DNA of 64,000 bases from Haematobia irritans (GCF_050003625.1 NC_134397.1:64888669-64952668), one strand, 5' to 3'. Shown: positions 20,741 through 32,600, counted from the stretch's first letter. Numbers and translations: made by a program. The notes: generated from the letters alone by a model not told the origin.

Positions 20741-20930
20741 TACATATACTCCACAAATGTTCGGAAGATTCCGAAAAATGTTCGACATTACATATTCCTA
20801 TATTAAATTTTTACTATGAAACTTAAAACAGGGTCTTAGTAGAGACTTAAAGTCAGAAAAAAAAATATTTGTTTTTATTGCAAAAATAAAAACTTTTTAA
20901 TACAAAAATTTTTTTTTGGTGAAAATTTCT

Positions 20931-21684
20931 ATAGAAATAAGATTTTGGTAGATTATTCTTGAGGATCGTCTGCTATATATAACTATAGACCGATATGGAC
21001 CAATTTTGGCATGGGTGTTAGCGGCCATATACTAGCGCAATATACCAAATTTCACCACGTACCAAATTTCAACCGGGTCAGAAAATTTTGCTCCTTCAAT
21101 AGTTCCAGAGGTCAAATCTGGGGATCGGTTTAAATGGAGGTATATAATTAAGACCGGTGTGAACCAATTTGTGCATGGTTGTTAGAGACCATATACTAAC
21201 ACCATGTACCAAATTTCAGCTGGATCGGATGAAATTTGCTTCTCTTAGAGGTTCCGCAAGCCAAATCGGGGGGTCGGTTTATATGGGGGCTATATATAAT
21301 TATGGACCGATTTGGACCAATTTTTGCATGGTTATGGGAGACCATATACTAACACCATGTACCAAATTTCAACCGGATCGGACGAATTTTGCTCGTCAAA
21401 GAGGCTCCGCAAGCCAAATCTGAGCGTCGGTTTATATGGGGGCTATACGTAAAAGTGGCCCGATATGGCCCATTTTCAATACCATCTATAACAACTACAT
21501 CAATAACAACTACTTGTTCCAAGTTTCAAGTCGACAGCTTGTTTCGTCCGGAAGTTAGTGGGATTTCAACAGACGGGCGGACGGTCATGTTTGGTCGACT
21601 CAGAATTTCACCACGACCCAGAATAGAGAGCAATATTTCGATGTATTACGAACGGAATGACAAAGTTAATATACCCCCCATCAC
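20931..21684 (-). mobile_element. HINE-A composite element (A5)
   Basis: One 29-bp unit remnant, then about four ~170-bp units, then the terminal segment with GACGGGCGGACGG. It is truncated at TATACCCCCCATCA. It shares private variants with A6 (GGTTTAAATGGAGGTATAT, ATTAAGACCG). Its unit at 21041-21085 is uninterrupted where A6 carries a SINE. Confidence 0.85.
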
Positions 21685-21910
21685 AATTTCTTAAAATTTG
21701 TAAATTTTACCAATAATGAGCCCATCATGAAATACACTAAAGACATTTTTGCAATTTTGAACTCCAGTCAAAAAAAATTATAATTATGTCCAATAAATTT
21801 TCTTGAATTTGTTGAAAAATATTTACTTATATTTGTAAAAAAATTAACCTAAATTTTCTAAAATTAATCAAAATTTTCCTTCCTGGTGGGTTCATTGTTT
21901 TTTGAGTGTG
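21685..21910 (+). mobile_element. MITE K fragment (right half)
   Basis: It matches 12220-12530, including AAATTTGTAAATTTTACCAA, TGAACTCCAGTC and the end GGTGGGTTCATTGTTTTTTG. Confidence 0.6.
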
Positions 21911-22509
21911 CTCTTGCATTGTACACCCAAACATATTGAACCCACCATGCAATAAATTTATTTTAGAAAATTCTAACTGATATTCTTTTCTAAATACTAC
22001 ATAATACAAGTAATTGACGAACTTTTATTAGAAATAATTCTTTTTTTATCAAAATTCCATATTGTGAACGAAAAAAAAAACGAGTTAAAAATTGTTAAAA
22101 TGCCTTCAGCGCTATACGAAGATCACACAATTTAAGTCCCATTTTCTGAATTTAGAAACTCAATTTTAGTAAAAATTAGGAGGATTATCCATATTTATTG
22201 AATCCAAAAAATTTTCGCCTTAATGTGCTTTCAGCGAATAGCAAGAGCATATCAGAAGTAATTATTGTAGTTCGGACAAACACTCCCCATTATATTGGTG
22301 TAGCACAGACATCTACCTAGCATTGCGTTGCCACAACATAGAGTTACCAATCAAAGTACTGTATACACAAATAGTGTATTCAATGAGTAAATTCAACGGA
22401 TGTACTAAATTGAATATTGAAGAAAAATCAAATTTATTGTTCAACAAAATCAAAGGTGTGCTAAACAAAACATTAAAGAGACAAAAATCGGAGGCGACAG
22501 CTGATACTA
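21911..22509. other. AT-rich stretch, no gene recognised
   Basis: There is a short plus-strand frame at 22323-22517 and a minus-strand one over 22313-22630. The latter runs into the GCCGCCGCC-rich element I and is not credible as a gene. Nothing else is identified. Confidence 0.3.
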
Positions 22510-23996
22510 GAGAATGAAGCCGTCGAGTCGTGCCGCTGATTTCAGTCGCAGCTGACCATTTTTTGCCAGCCGACGCCGCCGCCGAAAATGTCGTCTCATC
22601 ACGACTCAAATTTATCCGCCAATTAATCAAAAATATAGATTCAAATTAGAAAAATCTATTAATAATCGTCGTACTTTTTTGACCAATTTTTAAACCTTCT
22701 ACCCACAATCAATCAATTTCAAGCTGCTATAATAGTTTTGCAAAAATTTGGCTCAGAAAATTTTAACACTGTTAGAAAAATATGTTTTTCATATGTTCCG
22801 ATATAAACAAAATGTGTTTCGGGCACGATTTTAAACCACAATATATTTAAGTGCGAACATGTAATGTTCCTAAACTAGCACTAAATGTTTGGGACATCTA
22901 TGTTAATATGTTAGAATATATTATGTTTGGGGCATGAATGTTTCATAAAAATCATATGTGTGAATACAAACATATATAAATTTACAAATTTCGACTAAAC
23001 ATACATATGTTGTGATATTTTATTCAAAGCGACAGAGAGAGTATATAGAGAAATAGAGATGGAAACCGGGAGAGTTGACGAAAGATATCAATATAACACA
23101 GCAAAAGAGTCAAAAGAGAACAATTTCTGTGAAACCGCTTGTATGTTGTTTCGGAAAACTGTTTTATGATAAGGCCAAAAATTTGATATTTTTAAGTCTA
23201 AATATTATTTAATTTGAATAAATAGAATATACATTCTGAACCAAGAGAATAGACATTTGAAAAACAAACAGCTTATGTTTTCGCCTTGAGAGCAGCATTT
23301 TATGTATGTGTGGACATGTGTTTTGTTTATCATTTTGGCATTATGGGCACAATTTTTTTCTTGGTTCGTTAAAAGAAATCAGGGGTCTTCATAAAAATAA
23401 CGAAAGGCCACTATACTCTTTTTAGAGTTGGGACAGTAAAATGAAATAAGGAGGGAATAGTGAAAAATTACACAGTAAAATGTAAAAAAACAAACTTTAG
23501 TTCCTCTTTAGTAGTCCACGAGGAGTTCACGGACACCATCAAATATAAAAGCGGGCATTAGTTCGAGTTTTACAGCTAAAATAATTTAAAAAGTTTATTT
23601 TCTTTAAAATTAATTATTAAAGAAAAATAAAAGGAATTTTAGAGCGATGGTGTTAAATGCTAGTAAAAAATTGTTCACGCCTCAATAAATTTATGTTTAT
23701 ATTATAAAATTATGTATGTATGTTTATACTCGACTCCACGTTCTTCTTTTGTTAGTTTTTGAATTCCTTCCAAATTTTAAAGTTTTGTACAAAAACAGTT
23801 TTTATTACAAGATTGTTATTTTTGCAATAAAAAATAATATTTTATCCAAAAATCAGTCAATTTCGTTTATATCAAGCACTGTTACTGACTATAAATCTTT
23901 AATAACGCACATTTCGAAGTTTCATTAAAAAAAAAAAAAATAATATAGTATAAATATAAATGTGTAAATTAAAAAAAAAAAAAAAACAAAAAAAAA

Positions 23997-24072
23997 TGTT
24001 CGGTCGGAGCAGGGATTGAACCCACGACCCTTTGCATGCAAGGCAGACATGCTAACCACTGCTCCACGTGGC
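23997..24072 (-). repeat. tRNA-like block (minus) inside J
   Basis: On the minus strand: GTGGAGCAGTGGTTAGCATG (A-box region) and GTGGGTTCAATCCCTGC (B box). It resembles the head of the main SINE family with different bases, and is followed on that strand by an A-rich run. A paralogous block is at 43944-44002. Confidence 0.6.
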
Positions 24073-24187
24073 AAACAAATGTATGTTTCTGTTAAATAAT
24101 GTTATGTTTGCATGGGCTCGTGGGCGCTGCAAACTATGCTATATAAATGTAACTTAAAACGATAATTATCTACTGGTGACTATAACA

Positions 24188-24258
24188 GCTACGTAGCCCA
24201 GTGGATAGTGTGTTGGCTTACAAACTGTATGGTCCTCGGTTCGATTCTCCGTGCAGGC
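24188..24258 (+). repeat. second tRNA-like block (plus) inside J
   Basis: GTAGCCCAGTGGATAGTG (A box) and GGTTCGATTCTCC (B box). The anticodon-loop region reads GGCTTACAAAC. Acceptor arms do not pair, so it is not a functional tRNA. The paralogue is at 44117-44187. Confidence 0.6.
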
Positions 24259-24736
24259 GAAAGGTAAAATTTAAAAAAATTATAAAAGTGAATAATTTCT
24301 TCAACATTATTTGTATTACAGAAAAAGGTGCCAATAACTAAAAAATTTCGTGGAAGTGAAAATTACGAGTATGTTAGGGAATGAGCACAATCGTGTTTGG
24401 GAAAATTTCTTCCAAGCATATAATATTTTTGGCTCAAAATGCTTCCAAACATATAATATGTTCACATAAAACAAACATATTAATGTTTCCGCAGTATGCA
24501 ATAATATATGTGCTTCCTGCAAAATATGTTTGGAACATATGTTAAAGAAGCGATTTTTTTTGAGGGTGAACAAAATGTAAATTTGATTGTAAGATTGGTT
24601 GCACAACTAATATCATTACCATACGGATAACTTCCAATTAATTTTATAAAGGATAATTGTCCGCCGCCGAATAGACAAATTTATATCGGCTTAGCCATCA
24701 AGTCAATGAAAATTTGTCTATTCGGCATCGGTAAAT

Positions 24737-26042
24737 TATTATACCCTTCACCACTACTGTGGTACAGGGTATAATAAGTTTGTGCATTTGTATGTAACGC
24801 CAAGAAATAGTGGTCATAGACCCATCTTTTAGTATACCGATCGGCTTAGAATTAAATTCTGAGTCGATTTAGCGATGTCCGTCTGTCTGTCCGTCCGTCT
24901 GTCTGTATATGTAATTTTGTGCACAAAGTACAGCTCGCAATTTAAGTCCGATCGTCCTCAAATTTGGCATAGGGCCGTTTCTTGGGACAGAGACAATAGC
25001 TATTGGTTTTGGAAAAAATCGATTCAGATTTAGATATAGCTGCCATATATATCTTTCGTCCGATTTAGACTCATATGGCCACAGAGGCCAAAGTTTACTA
25101 CCGATCTTCGTGAAATTTTGCACAGAGGGTAGAATTGACATTCTACCAATGCTTGGTAAATTTAAGTGAAATCGGTTAAAATTTAGATATAGCTCCCATA
25201 TATATCTTTCGTCCGATTTGAACTTATATGGCCACAAAAGCCAGAGTTTTGCCGTGATTTGCTTCAAATTTTGCACAAGGGGTACGTTTAATAGTATCGT
25301 TAAGTGTGTCAAATTTTGTTAAAATCGGTTCAGATTTAGATATAGCTCCTATATATATATCTTTCGTCCGATTTGGACTTATATGGCCTCAAAAGCCAGA
25401 GTTTTGCCTTGACTTGCTTCAAATTTTGCACAAGCGGTACTTTTAACGTTACTATTGTATGTGCCAAATATGGTCAAAATCGATTCAGATTTAGATATAG
25501 CTCCCATATATATCTTTCGTCCGATTTGAACTTATATGGGCTCAAAATCCAGGGTTTTGCCGTGATTTGCTTCAAATTTCGCGCAAGGAGTGCGTTTAGT
25601 AGTATCGGTAAATTTGGTTGAAACCGGTTCAGATTTAGATATGGCTCCCATATATATCTTCCGTCCTATTTGCACTCATATGACCAGGGGGGCCAAAGTT
25701 ATTGTCCCATTTACGTGAAATTTCGCATAGATAGCAGAATTATTATTCTAACTATACATGTCAAATTTCGTCAAAATCGGTTCAGATTATATATAGCTCC
25801 CATATATACGTACACCAGAGTTGGGGAAATATGGCAGACTGTTACACATTTTAGACCCATTTTCAATGGAAGCTTCCTCCAATTAACTGGATAGCGTTAG
25901 CCGATTTAAATTTTAATTCTAAAGATTTTGTAGCTTCCAGCAAATGTGAAGTAGTTGAGATGTAACACAAATTTTGGCCTACATAGGGGTGAAGGGTATA
26001 ATATAGTCGGCCCCCGCCCGACTTTAGACTTTACATACTTGT
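24737..26042 (+). mobile_element. HINE-C composite element (C1), end to end
   Basis: It opens ATTATACCCTTCACCACTAC and GTACAGGGTATAATAAG, then a (GTCY)n tract (24880-24905), then six ~150-bp units (TTTAGATATAGCTCCCATAT, ATATCTTTCGTCCGATTTG). It closes with GGGTGAAGGGTATAATATAG, the hairpin AGTCGGCCCCCGCCCGACT (26005-26023) and ACTTTACATACTTGTT. The layout (subterminal inverted GGGTATA words, central tandem repeats, 3' hairpin, (TA)n and (GTCY)n) is that of mini-me / DINE-1 / Helentron-associated elements of flies. No Rep/helicase frame, so non-autonomous. Confidence 0.85.
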
Positions 26043-26160
26043 TCATTATAAAATCGAATTGAGGTCATCCGAATAGAGAATGAAGCGGAAAAAACTGGTC
26101 GGCGGCGGCAAAAATCGGCGGAGCGAATTGGCAACTTCATTCGCTGCTCATTATTGAACG

Positions 26161-26583
26161 ATTGTGGGTTGAAAGTTCAAAATTTTAACAGAAAATTCCA
26201 AAATTATAAATAAGTTTTTCTGATGTACACAGTCTCACACATACGGTTAAAAAATTTATATTTTCTTTAAATAATAATATTTTAAAAATATACATATATA
26301 TCCGTTAGTTTTAGTAAATTAATTTGAAAAACAAAGTATTTGTTAATTTTGAAGAAGATTTTTTTTGGTGTGGGTTATAAACAACAACAAGAAACAGGTT
26401 TAGTTAAGAGGTAAAAAACTCAGGGGTATGTAAACTTGTGTGAGACTGTGTATATAATGACAAAAAGTGGTCGGCGGCGGCTAAAAATCGGAGGCTTCAT
26501 TCCCTGTCCGTACCGCTTTGAGATTGGTTGTTCAACAAATTTTACAATCGAATTTACATTTTATTCGTCTCCACGTGTATGTT
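26161..26583. other. AT-rich DNA with two element-I fragments
   Basis: A short right-end-like piece of I (GTGGTCGGCGGCGGC, 26465-26500) is followed by GAGATTGGTTGTTCAACAAA and AATCGAATTTACATTTTATT. No gene is seen. Confidence 0.4.
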
Positions 26584-26721
26584 CCAGCAAAAAATTTTAG
26601 AAGTTTTTCAAAGGCACAACTCTAAAAACACTTTCAAGAATGTCCCCCAAAAGTTTTTTGTTTACCTACCCAAGAGTTCTTTTAATTCAATATTTTATAA
26701 CTCGATTTTTCATATCTGTTT
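26584..26721 (+). mobile_element. MITE family D, left-end fragment
   Basis: CCAGCAAAAAATTTTAGAAG followed by AAAGGCACAACTCTAAAAAC matches the first ~140 bp of D1. It is broken by the HINE-C2 5' end. Confidence 0.65.
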
Positions 26722-26992
26722 TTATACCCTGTGCCACACTGTCGAACGGGGTATTATAAGTTTGTGCATATGTTTGCAACACCCAGAAGGAGACGAGATA
26801 GACACATGGTGTCTTTGGCAATAATGTCCGGGGTGGGCCCCTGAGTCGATCTAGCCACGTCCGTCTGTCTGTGAATACATTTTTGTGATCAAAGTCTAGG
26901 CTGCAGTTGTAGTCCAACCGACTTCAAATTTGGCACAAGTTTCTGTTTTGGGTCAGAATAGACCCCATTGATTTTGGAAGTACAGTAATCCC

Positions 26993-28470
26993 ATACGGGG
27001 TATATATTAAACAAAAAAGGCCGATTAAATACGTAAATAATTCAGTTTGACAAAATTTTCTATAGCAATAAAATGTTGACAAAATTTTCGATAGAAATAA
27101 AATCCAATGAAGGACTGGGGAATTCTTCCCACTGAAATATTAGTTAAATTATTAGTTTTTGTACCAAAAAGAATAGCAACAACCGAAGAAAGCGAATACA
27201 CGGATTGATGGCAACAACAACAATGATGTGAAGTCTGAGTAAGATTGTCCACCTCCACAAAAGTTGAAGGTACCACCAGTAATCATAAACGACAAAATTT
27301 TCTATAGTAATAACATTTTTACAAAATTTTCTATAGTAAAAAAATTTTGACAAAATTTTCTGTAGAAATAAAATTTTGGTCGATTATTTTTGTGGATCGC
27401 CTATATATAGACTGATATGGACCAATTTTGGCATGGGTGTTAGCGGCCATATACAAGCGCAATATACCAAATTTCACCACGTACCACGAAGGGGAGCCAC
27501 CGTGGTGCAATGGTTAGCATGCCCGCCTTGCGTACACAAAGTCGTGGGTTCGATTCCTGCTTCGACCGAACACCAAAAAAGTTTTCCAGCGGTGGATTAT
27601 CCCACCTCAGTAATGCCGATGACATTTCTGAGGTTTCAAAGCTTCTCTAAGTGGTTTCACTGCAATGTGGAACGATGTTCGGACTCGGCTATAAAAAGGA
27701 GGTCCCTTGTCATTGAGCTTAACATGGAATCCGGCAGCACTCAGTGATAAGAGAGAAGTTCACCAATGTGGTATCACAATGGACTGTATAGTCTAAGTGA
27801 GCCTGATACATCGGGCTGCCACCTTACCTAACCTAACCTAACCATGTACCAAATTTCAACCGGGTCGGAGGATTTTGCTCCTCCAATAGTTCCGGAGGTC
27901 AAATCTGGGGATCGGTTTAAATGGAGGTATATATATAATTAAGACCGTTGTGAACCAATTTGTGCATGGTTGTGAGACCATATACTAACACCATGTATAA
28001 AATTTCAGCTGGATCGGATGAAATTTGCTTCTCTTATAGGCTCCGCAAGCCAAATCGGGGGATCGGTTTATATGGGGACTAATTATAATTATGGACCGAT
28101 GTGGACCAATTTTTGCATACTTACACCATGTACCAAAATTCAACCGGATCGGATGAATTTTGCTCCTCCAATAGGCTCCGCAAGCCAAATCTTTGCGTCG
28201 GTTTCTATGGGGCTATAGGTAAAAGTGGTCCGATATGGCCCATTTTCAATACCATCCGACCTACATCATTAACAACTTTGTGCCAAGTTTCATGACGATA
28301 GCTTGTTTCGTTCGGAAGTTAGCGTGATTTCATCAGACGGACGGACATGCTTAGATCGACTCAGAATTTCACCACGACCCAGAATATATATACTTTATGG
28401 GGTCTTCGAACAATATTTCGATGTGTTACAAACGGAATGACAAAGTTAATATACCCCCCATCCTATGGTG
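26993..28470 (-). mobile_element. HINE-A composite element (A6) with SINE insertion
   Basis: It starts at CATACGGGGTATATATTAAA and carries two short 29-bp arrays (27040-27105, 27290-27375) around a ~185-bp island. About five ~170-bp units follow, and it stops at ATACCCCCCATCCTATGGTG. It is the closest relative of A5. A full-length SINE lies in its first unit. Confidence 0.85.
27493..27843 (+). mobile_element. tRNA-derived SINE, full length
   Basis: ~350 bp: tRNA-like head (GGAGCCACCGTGGTGCAATG, B box GGGTTCGATTCC, loop text CGCCTTGCG), then body, then LINE-like tail (ATGGAATCCGGCAGCACTCA, TGGTATCACAATGGACTG, GGGCTGCC), then a (CCTAA)n tail. The insertion splits the unit text CACGTACC / ATGTACCAAATTTCAACC, which is continuous in A5 (21055-21085). 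An imperfect direct repeat around GTACCA flanks it. The ~100-residue open frame across the body is not a gene. Confidence 0.93.
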
Positions 28471-29533
28471 TTTGGATGCCATCATTGTTGATACTTATTT
28501 TACGTATGGAAGGCGTTTCTGATAAAGTGGGCAAACAAATCTACGACGTAAATCGAAGTTTGATGGAACAAAAAATTTGACGACGGTAATCGAAATAACG
28601 TAAACCGAGACGACGTAAATCGAGGGATTACTGTATAGTCAACTGTGCTAAATTTGATTGAAATCGGTTCAGATTTACATATAGGTCTCATATATATCCT
28701 TCGCCCGATATGTACTTATATGGACCCATAAGCCAGAGTTTTACCCTAATATGCTTGAAATTTTGCACTAGGAGCAAATAGTAGTAATGTACTTAAGTGT
28801 GCTAAAATTTATTGAAATCGGTTCAGATTTAGATATAACTACCATATATATCTTTCGCCCGATTTACACTAATATGACCACAGAAGCCAAAGTTGTACTC
28901 TGATTTACGAGAAATTTTGCACAAAGAGTAGAATTAACATTGTAATTATAAAAGTCAAATTGGGTTGAAATCGGTTCAGATTTCGATATAGCTTCCATAT
29001 ATATCTTTCTCCCGATATGGACTTATATGACCCCAGAAGCTAGAATTTTGCCCTGATTTGCTTTAAATTTTGTACAGGGAGTACTATTAACGTTCTGGAT
29101 ATGCAAGTCAATTTTAGTTGAAATCGGTTCAGATGTAGAATAGCTCCCATATATATCTTTCGTCCTATTTACAGTCATATGACATCAGATGTCAAATTTG
29201 TAATCGGATTTACGTGAAATTTTTCACAGGGACTATAATTAACATAGTAACTATGCATGTCAAATTTCGTTGAAATCGGTTCAGATTTCGACATAGCTCC
29301 CATATATATGTTCCGATTTGGTCAAACTACCCACATTTTCCTTATGAAATCGTCACTGCTAAGTCGAAAACTTGTAAAAAAGTTTTGTACAGGGAGGGAA
29401 TTAACGTTCCCGATATACATGCCAATTTTGGTTGAAATCGGTTCAGATTTAAATATAGCTCCCATATATATCTTTCGTCCGATTTACACTCATGTGACCC
29501 CACAGGGAGTGGAATTAACAGAGTAACAGCATG

Positions 29534-29879
29534 GGAGCCACCGTGGTGCAATGGTTAGCATGCTCGCCTTGCATACACAAGGTCGTGGGTTCTATTCCTG
29601 CTCCGACCGAACACCAAAAAAGTTTTTCAGCGGTGGATTATCCCACCTCAGTAATGCTGGTGACATTTCTGAGGTTTCAAAGCTTCTCTAAGTGGTTTCT
29701 GTGCAATGTGGAACGCCGTTCGGACTCGGCTAAAAAAAGGAGGTCCTTGTCATTGAGCTTAACATGGAATCGGGCAGCACTCAGTGATAAGAGAGAAATT
29801 CACCAATGTGGTATCACAATGGACTGAATAGTATAAGTGAGCCTATACATCGGGATGCCACATAACCTAACCTAACCTA
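29534..29879 (+). mobile_element. tRNA-derived SINE, full length (first of tandem pair)
   Basis: Complete head-body-tail with the B box altered to GGGTTCTATTCC, which may weaken Pol III recognition. It ends in CATAACCTAACCTAACCTAG. The next copy begins immediately. Confidence 0.92.
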
Positions 29880-30173
29880 GCATGCCCGCCTTGCATACAC
29901 AAGGTCGTGGGTTCGATTCCTGCTTCGACCGAACACCAAAAAAGTTTTTCAGCTGTGGTTTATCCCACCTCAGTAATGCTGGTGACATTTCTGAGGTTTC
30001 AAAGCTTCTCTAAGTGGTTTCACTGCAATGTGGAATGCCGTTCGGACTCGGCTATAAAAAGGAGGTCCCTTGTCATTGAGCTTAACATGGAATCGGGCAG
30101 CACTCAGTGATAAGAGAGAAGTTCACCAATGTGGTATAACACATCGGGCTGCCACCTAACCTAACCTGACCTA
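29880..30173 (+). mobile_element. SINE, 5'-truncated (second of tandem pair)
   Basis: It starts within the head at CATGCCCGCCTTGCATACAC, lacking the first ~25 bp and the A box. It keeps B box, body and tail, with a small deletion in the tail (GTGGTATAACACATCGGG). The shared AGCATG at both junctions suggests unequal recombination or nested insertion. Confidence 0.9.
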
Positions 30174-31193
30174 GCGCCCATACAAACCGACCTCCCGATT
30201 TGGGGTCTTGGGCTTATATAAACCGTAGTTTTTATACAATTTGCCTGAAATTATAAATCTGGAGGTATTTTAGGGCCATAAAGAGGTGTGCCAAAAACGG
30301 TGAGTATTGGTCCATGTTTTGATAGAGCCCCCATATATACCGGTCTCCCGATTTTACATCGTGGGCTTCTAGAATCCATAGTTTTTTATCCAATTTGCCT
30401 GTAAATGGAAATCTAGAGATATTTTAGGACCATAAAGAGGTGTGCCAAAAATGGTGAATATCGGTCCATGTTTTGATATAGCTCTCATATAGACTGGTTT
30501 TCCCGTTTTCGTTCTTGGGCTTCTAGAATTCGTAGTTTTTATCCACTTTGCCTGAAATTGGAAATCTAGAAGTATTTTAGGACCCTTTTTAAACCGGCCC
30601 TCCGATTTGAGGTCTAGATTCTAGAACAGAATATTGTGTGTATCCGTCCATGTTTCTGGCATAGCACCCATAGCACCCATAGGACCGTTTTCCCGATTTC
30701 TAGAAACTGTAGTTTTTATCCGACTTACCTGAAATTTTAAATATATTTTAGACACACAAAAACGTATATAATATTTAGGTTTTATCAGTCCATTTGGTAA
30801 GGCCTCTATTTAGACCGATTTCACTTCTTGAGAGTACAGAAGATGCACTGATAATGCAAATTGCTTGAAACTGAATGTAAAATTTCCAGATTTGACTTAT
30901 CGTAATCATTTTCAAATCAAGGCGTTATTTCATCATTTCTTTGCACACTTACGAGAGACGTTTATGATTCCTCTGAAACTCAAACAAAAATGGTTCTTAT
31001 AAACCCAGAATCTGATCTAGTCTTCATAGGTAAAATCTTTAAATTTATCTTTGGGAAGCGTACTGGTTGCTTGGGAGAATATCTGTCATCAAACCCACCC
31101 TGAAATTTTCAAAGGAAACTATTATATTTTATTCATGGTGGTGGGTATTTAAGATTCGACCTGACCGAGCTTACTGCTGTATATACTTGTTTA
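30174..31193 (+). mobile_element. HINE-B element, 3' part (B1)
   Basis: Four ~150-bp units (CCGATTTTACATCG, TTTTGATATAGC, AAATCTAGAGATATTTTAGG) lead to TTCATGGTGGTGGGTATTTA, the hairpin-like ATTCGACCTGACCGAGC and CTGTATATACTTGTTT at 31193. The 5' part is missing, perhaps displaced by the SINE pair. Confidence 0.75.
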
Positions 31194-31240
31194 TAACACG
31201 CTTTTTTATATTTGTTTTGTATGTGTAATTTTAACTTTTT

Positions 31241-31576
31241 ATACCCTGCACCACATTGTCGAACAGGGTATTATAGTTAGTGCATATGTTTGCAACACCC
31301 AGAAGGAGACGAGATTGGCACATGATGTTTTTTTGGCGATATTGCTTAGGGCGGGGTCCCTGAGTCAATATAGCCATGTCCGTCTGTCTGTGAACACGTT
31401 TTTGTGATCAAAGTCTAGATCGCAGTTTTAGTCCAATCGACTTCAAATTTGGCACAAGTTTCTGTTTTGGGTCAGAATAGAACCCTATTTTGCTACAGAT
31501 TTAGATATACCTCCCATATATATCTTTCGCCGGATATGCACTTATATGGGCCCAGAAACCAGGGTTTTACATTCAG
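31241..31576 (+). mobile_element. HINE-C element, 5'-end fragment (C3)
   Basis: TATACCCTGCACCACATTGT, GAACAGGGTATTATAG, CCGTCTGTCTGTG, and one unit start (CCTCCCATATATATCTTTCG). It is broken at GGGTTTTAC. Confidence 0.75.
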
Positions 31577-32600
31577 TTTTTGCCACCGACGTCCGACGCA
31601 AATATGTTCACTCGACGTCGGTCAATTATCCACTAAACGACCAACTAATCGCAAAATCAAATTTACATTTCATTGATATATGGTATGTATGATTTTTGCT
31701 AAATTATTCTAGAAACCAAAATGTTATGTTATTACCAATAGATGTTAATGTGCCTCACTCTCAAAAAGTTGTCACCAAAGAAAACTTATTAGGCTTTAAT
31801 TCTGCTTAAAAAGTGAAATTGTACCCTTGCCATGCGAGCACATAAAAGCCACAAAAGGAAATGATTGCATCCAGGCATAGGAATGAATAGGGTAGGGTTT
31901 CGTTCTTTGATTTGTCAACATTGCCAAACAAAAGAAGGTCAAAATGTAAAAAAAGAAAAAAAAAATGTTGTCTTGGGCAAACCGGGTGGCAAAAATGTGC
32001 AGTACAATACATTGGACAGAAAACTATCTTATCAATGGAAACCCCATAGACCATCTTAAAAATGGTATATAGGAATAGTGAGATTTCTAAGGGCTAAGGC
32101 CAATCCCATATATTGTAGCATTGACTGGGTCAAATCTATTACTCCATTTGACCGTATACAAATACATGCCAATAACTCTGGAAAATATTCATCAGACCTT
32201 TTTCCCTAACTTCTGGAATGCATACTACTCCCCATAATGTTATCCACCTCTTGTTTATTACAAGCCAAATTGACACTCCCCTGTTTGACACGGTGCAGTT
32301 AAGGAAAAATAAATAAATTCGAATAAAAGAACGGAAAGAACCAAAATAAAGCAAAAACTATTCATTCATCTGAAATCCACACTATTCCATAGACCGACAT
32401 ATGGGCGGACAGACAGACTATCATGAGTTACAGAGTATATAAAGTTTTGCATTACCATACGAGATACAAAAGATATGACAATCAGGGCAAATTGACTTAG
32501 TCCGCTTTCACATGGTCTCGCAGTAGATAAATGAACTTAAATCACTTTGACTCTCATTAAAATTAAAACTGCCACTGACTACTGCTGACATAGAGCTTGC

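Larger units (their letters stand above)
22767..24568 (+). mobile_element. element J (1.8 kb, non-coding), inserted in element I
   Basis: The left end is CACTGTTAGAAAAATATG. The complement of the right end is CACCCTCAAAAAAAATCG. Both ends are dense in AACATATGTT-like words (for example 22790, 22930, 24430, 24530). The surrounding element I reads continuously across the gap in other copies (40721, 42651). It carries two tRNA-like blocks. A second J terminus lies at 63714. Confidence 0.55.
22510..26160 (+). mobile_element. MITE-like element I, split by J and by HINE-C
   Basis: The left part 22510-22766 (GAATGAAGCCG..., GACGCCGCCGCCG, TCGACTCAAATTTA-like text) continues after element J at 24569-24736 (GTAAATTTGATTGTAAG, ATATCGGCTTAGCCATCAAG). 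After HINE-C1 it may continue at 26043-26160 (CTGGTCGGCGGCGGC). The order agrees with the uninterrupted I copy at 40505-40904. Confidence 0.55.
26983..28633 (+). mobile_element. pogo-like element P, gutted and filled by HINE-A6
   Basis: CAGTAATCCC at 26983 and GGGATTACTG ending at 28633 are exact inverted ends, each bordered by TA (26981-26982, 28634-28635). The HINE-C2 host resumes directly outside. The right subterminal part retains ACGTAAACCGAGACGACG and GTAAATCGAGGGATTACTG. The left subterminal part is missing, replaced by HINE-A6. The ends fit pogo/Tigger-type TIRs. No transposase is left. Confidence 0.65.
26722..29533 (+). mobile_element. HINE-C element (C2), host of a nested stack
   Basis: The 5' end TATACCCTGTGCCACACTGT and GGGTATTATAAG is followed by a GTCCGTCTGTCTGTG tract to 26980, then the P insertion (26983-28633). 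Its ~150-bp units then continue from 28636 (TCAACTGTGCTAAATTTG) to about 29530, where the SINE pair starts. No coding. Confidence 0.75.

Noticed and set aside
22313..22630. Protein-coding frame through the GCCGCCGCC patch
   Set aside because: The patch belongs to dispersed element I (also at 40505, 42435, 46120).
27820..27843. Insect telomere repeat (CCTAA)n
   Set aside because: Only a few units, always at SINE/LINE 3' ends; it is their tail. Diptera also lack this telomere repeat.
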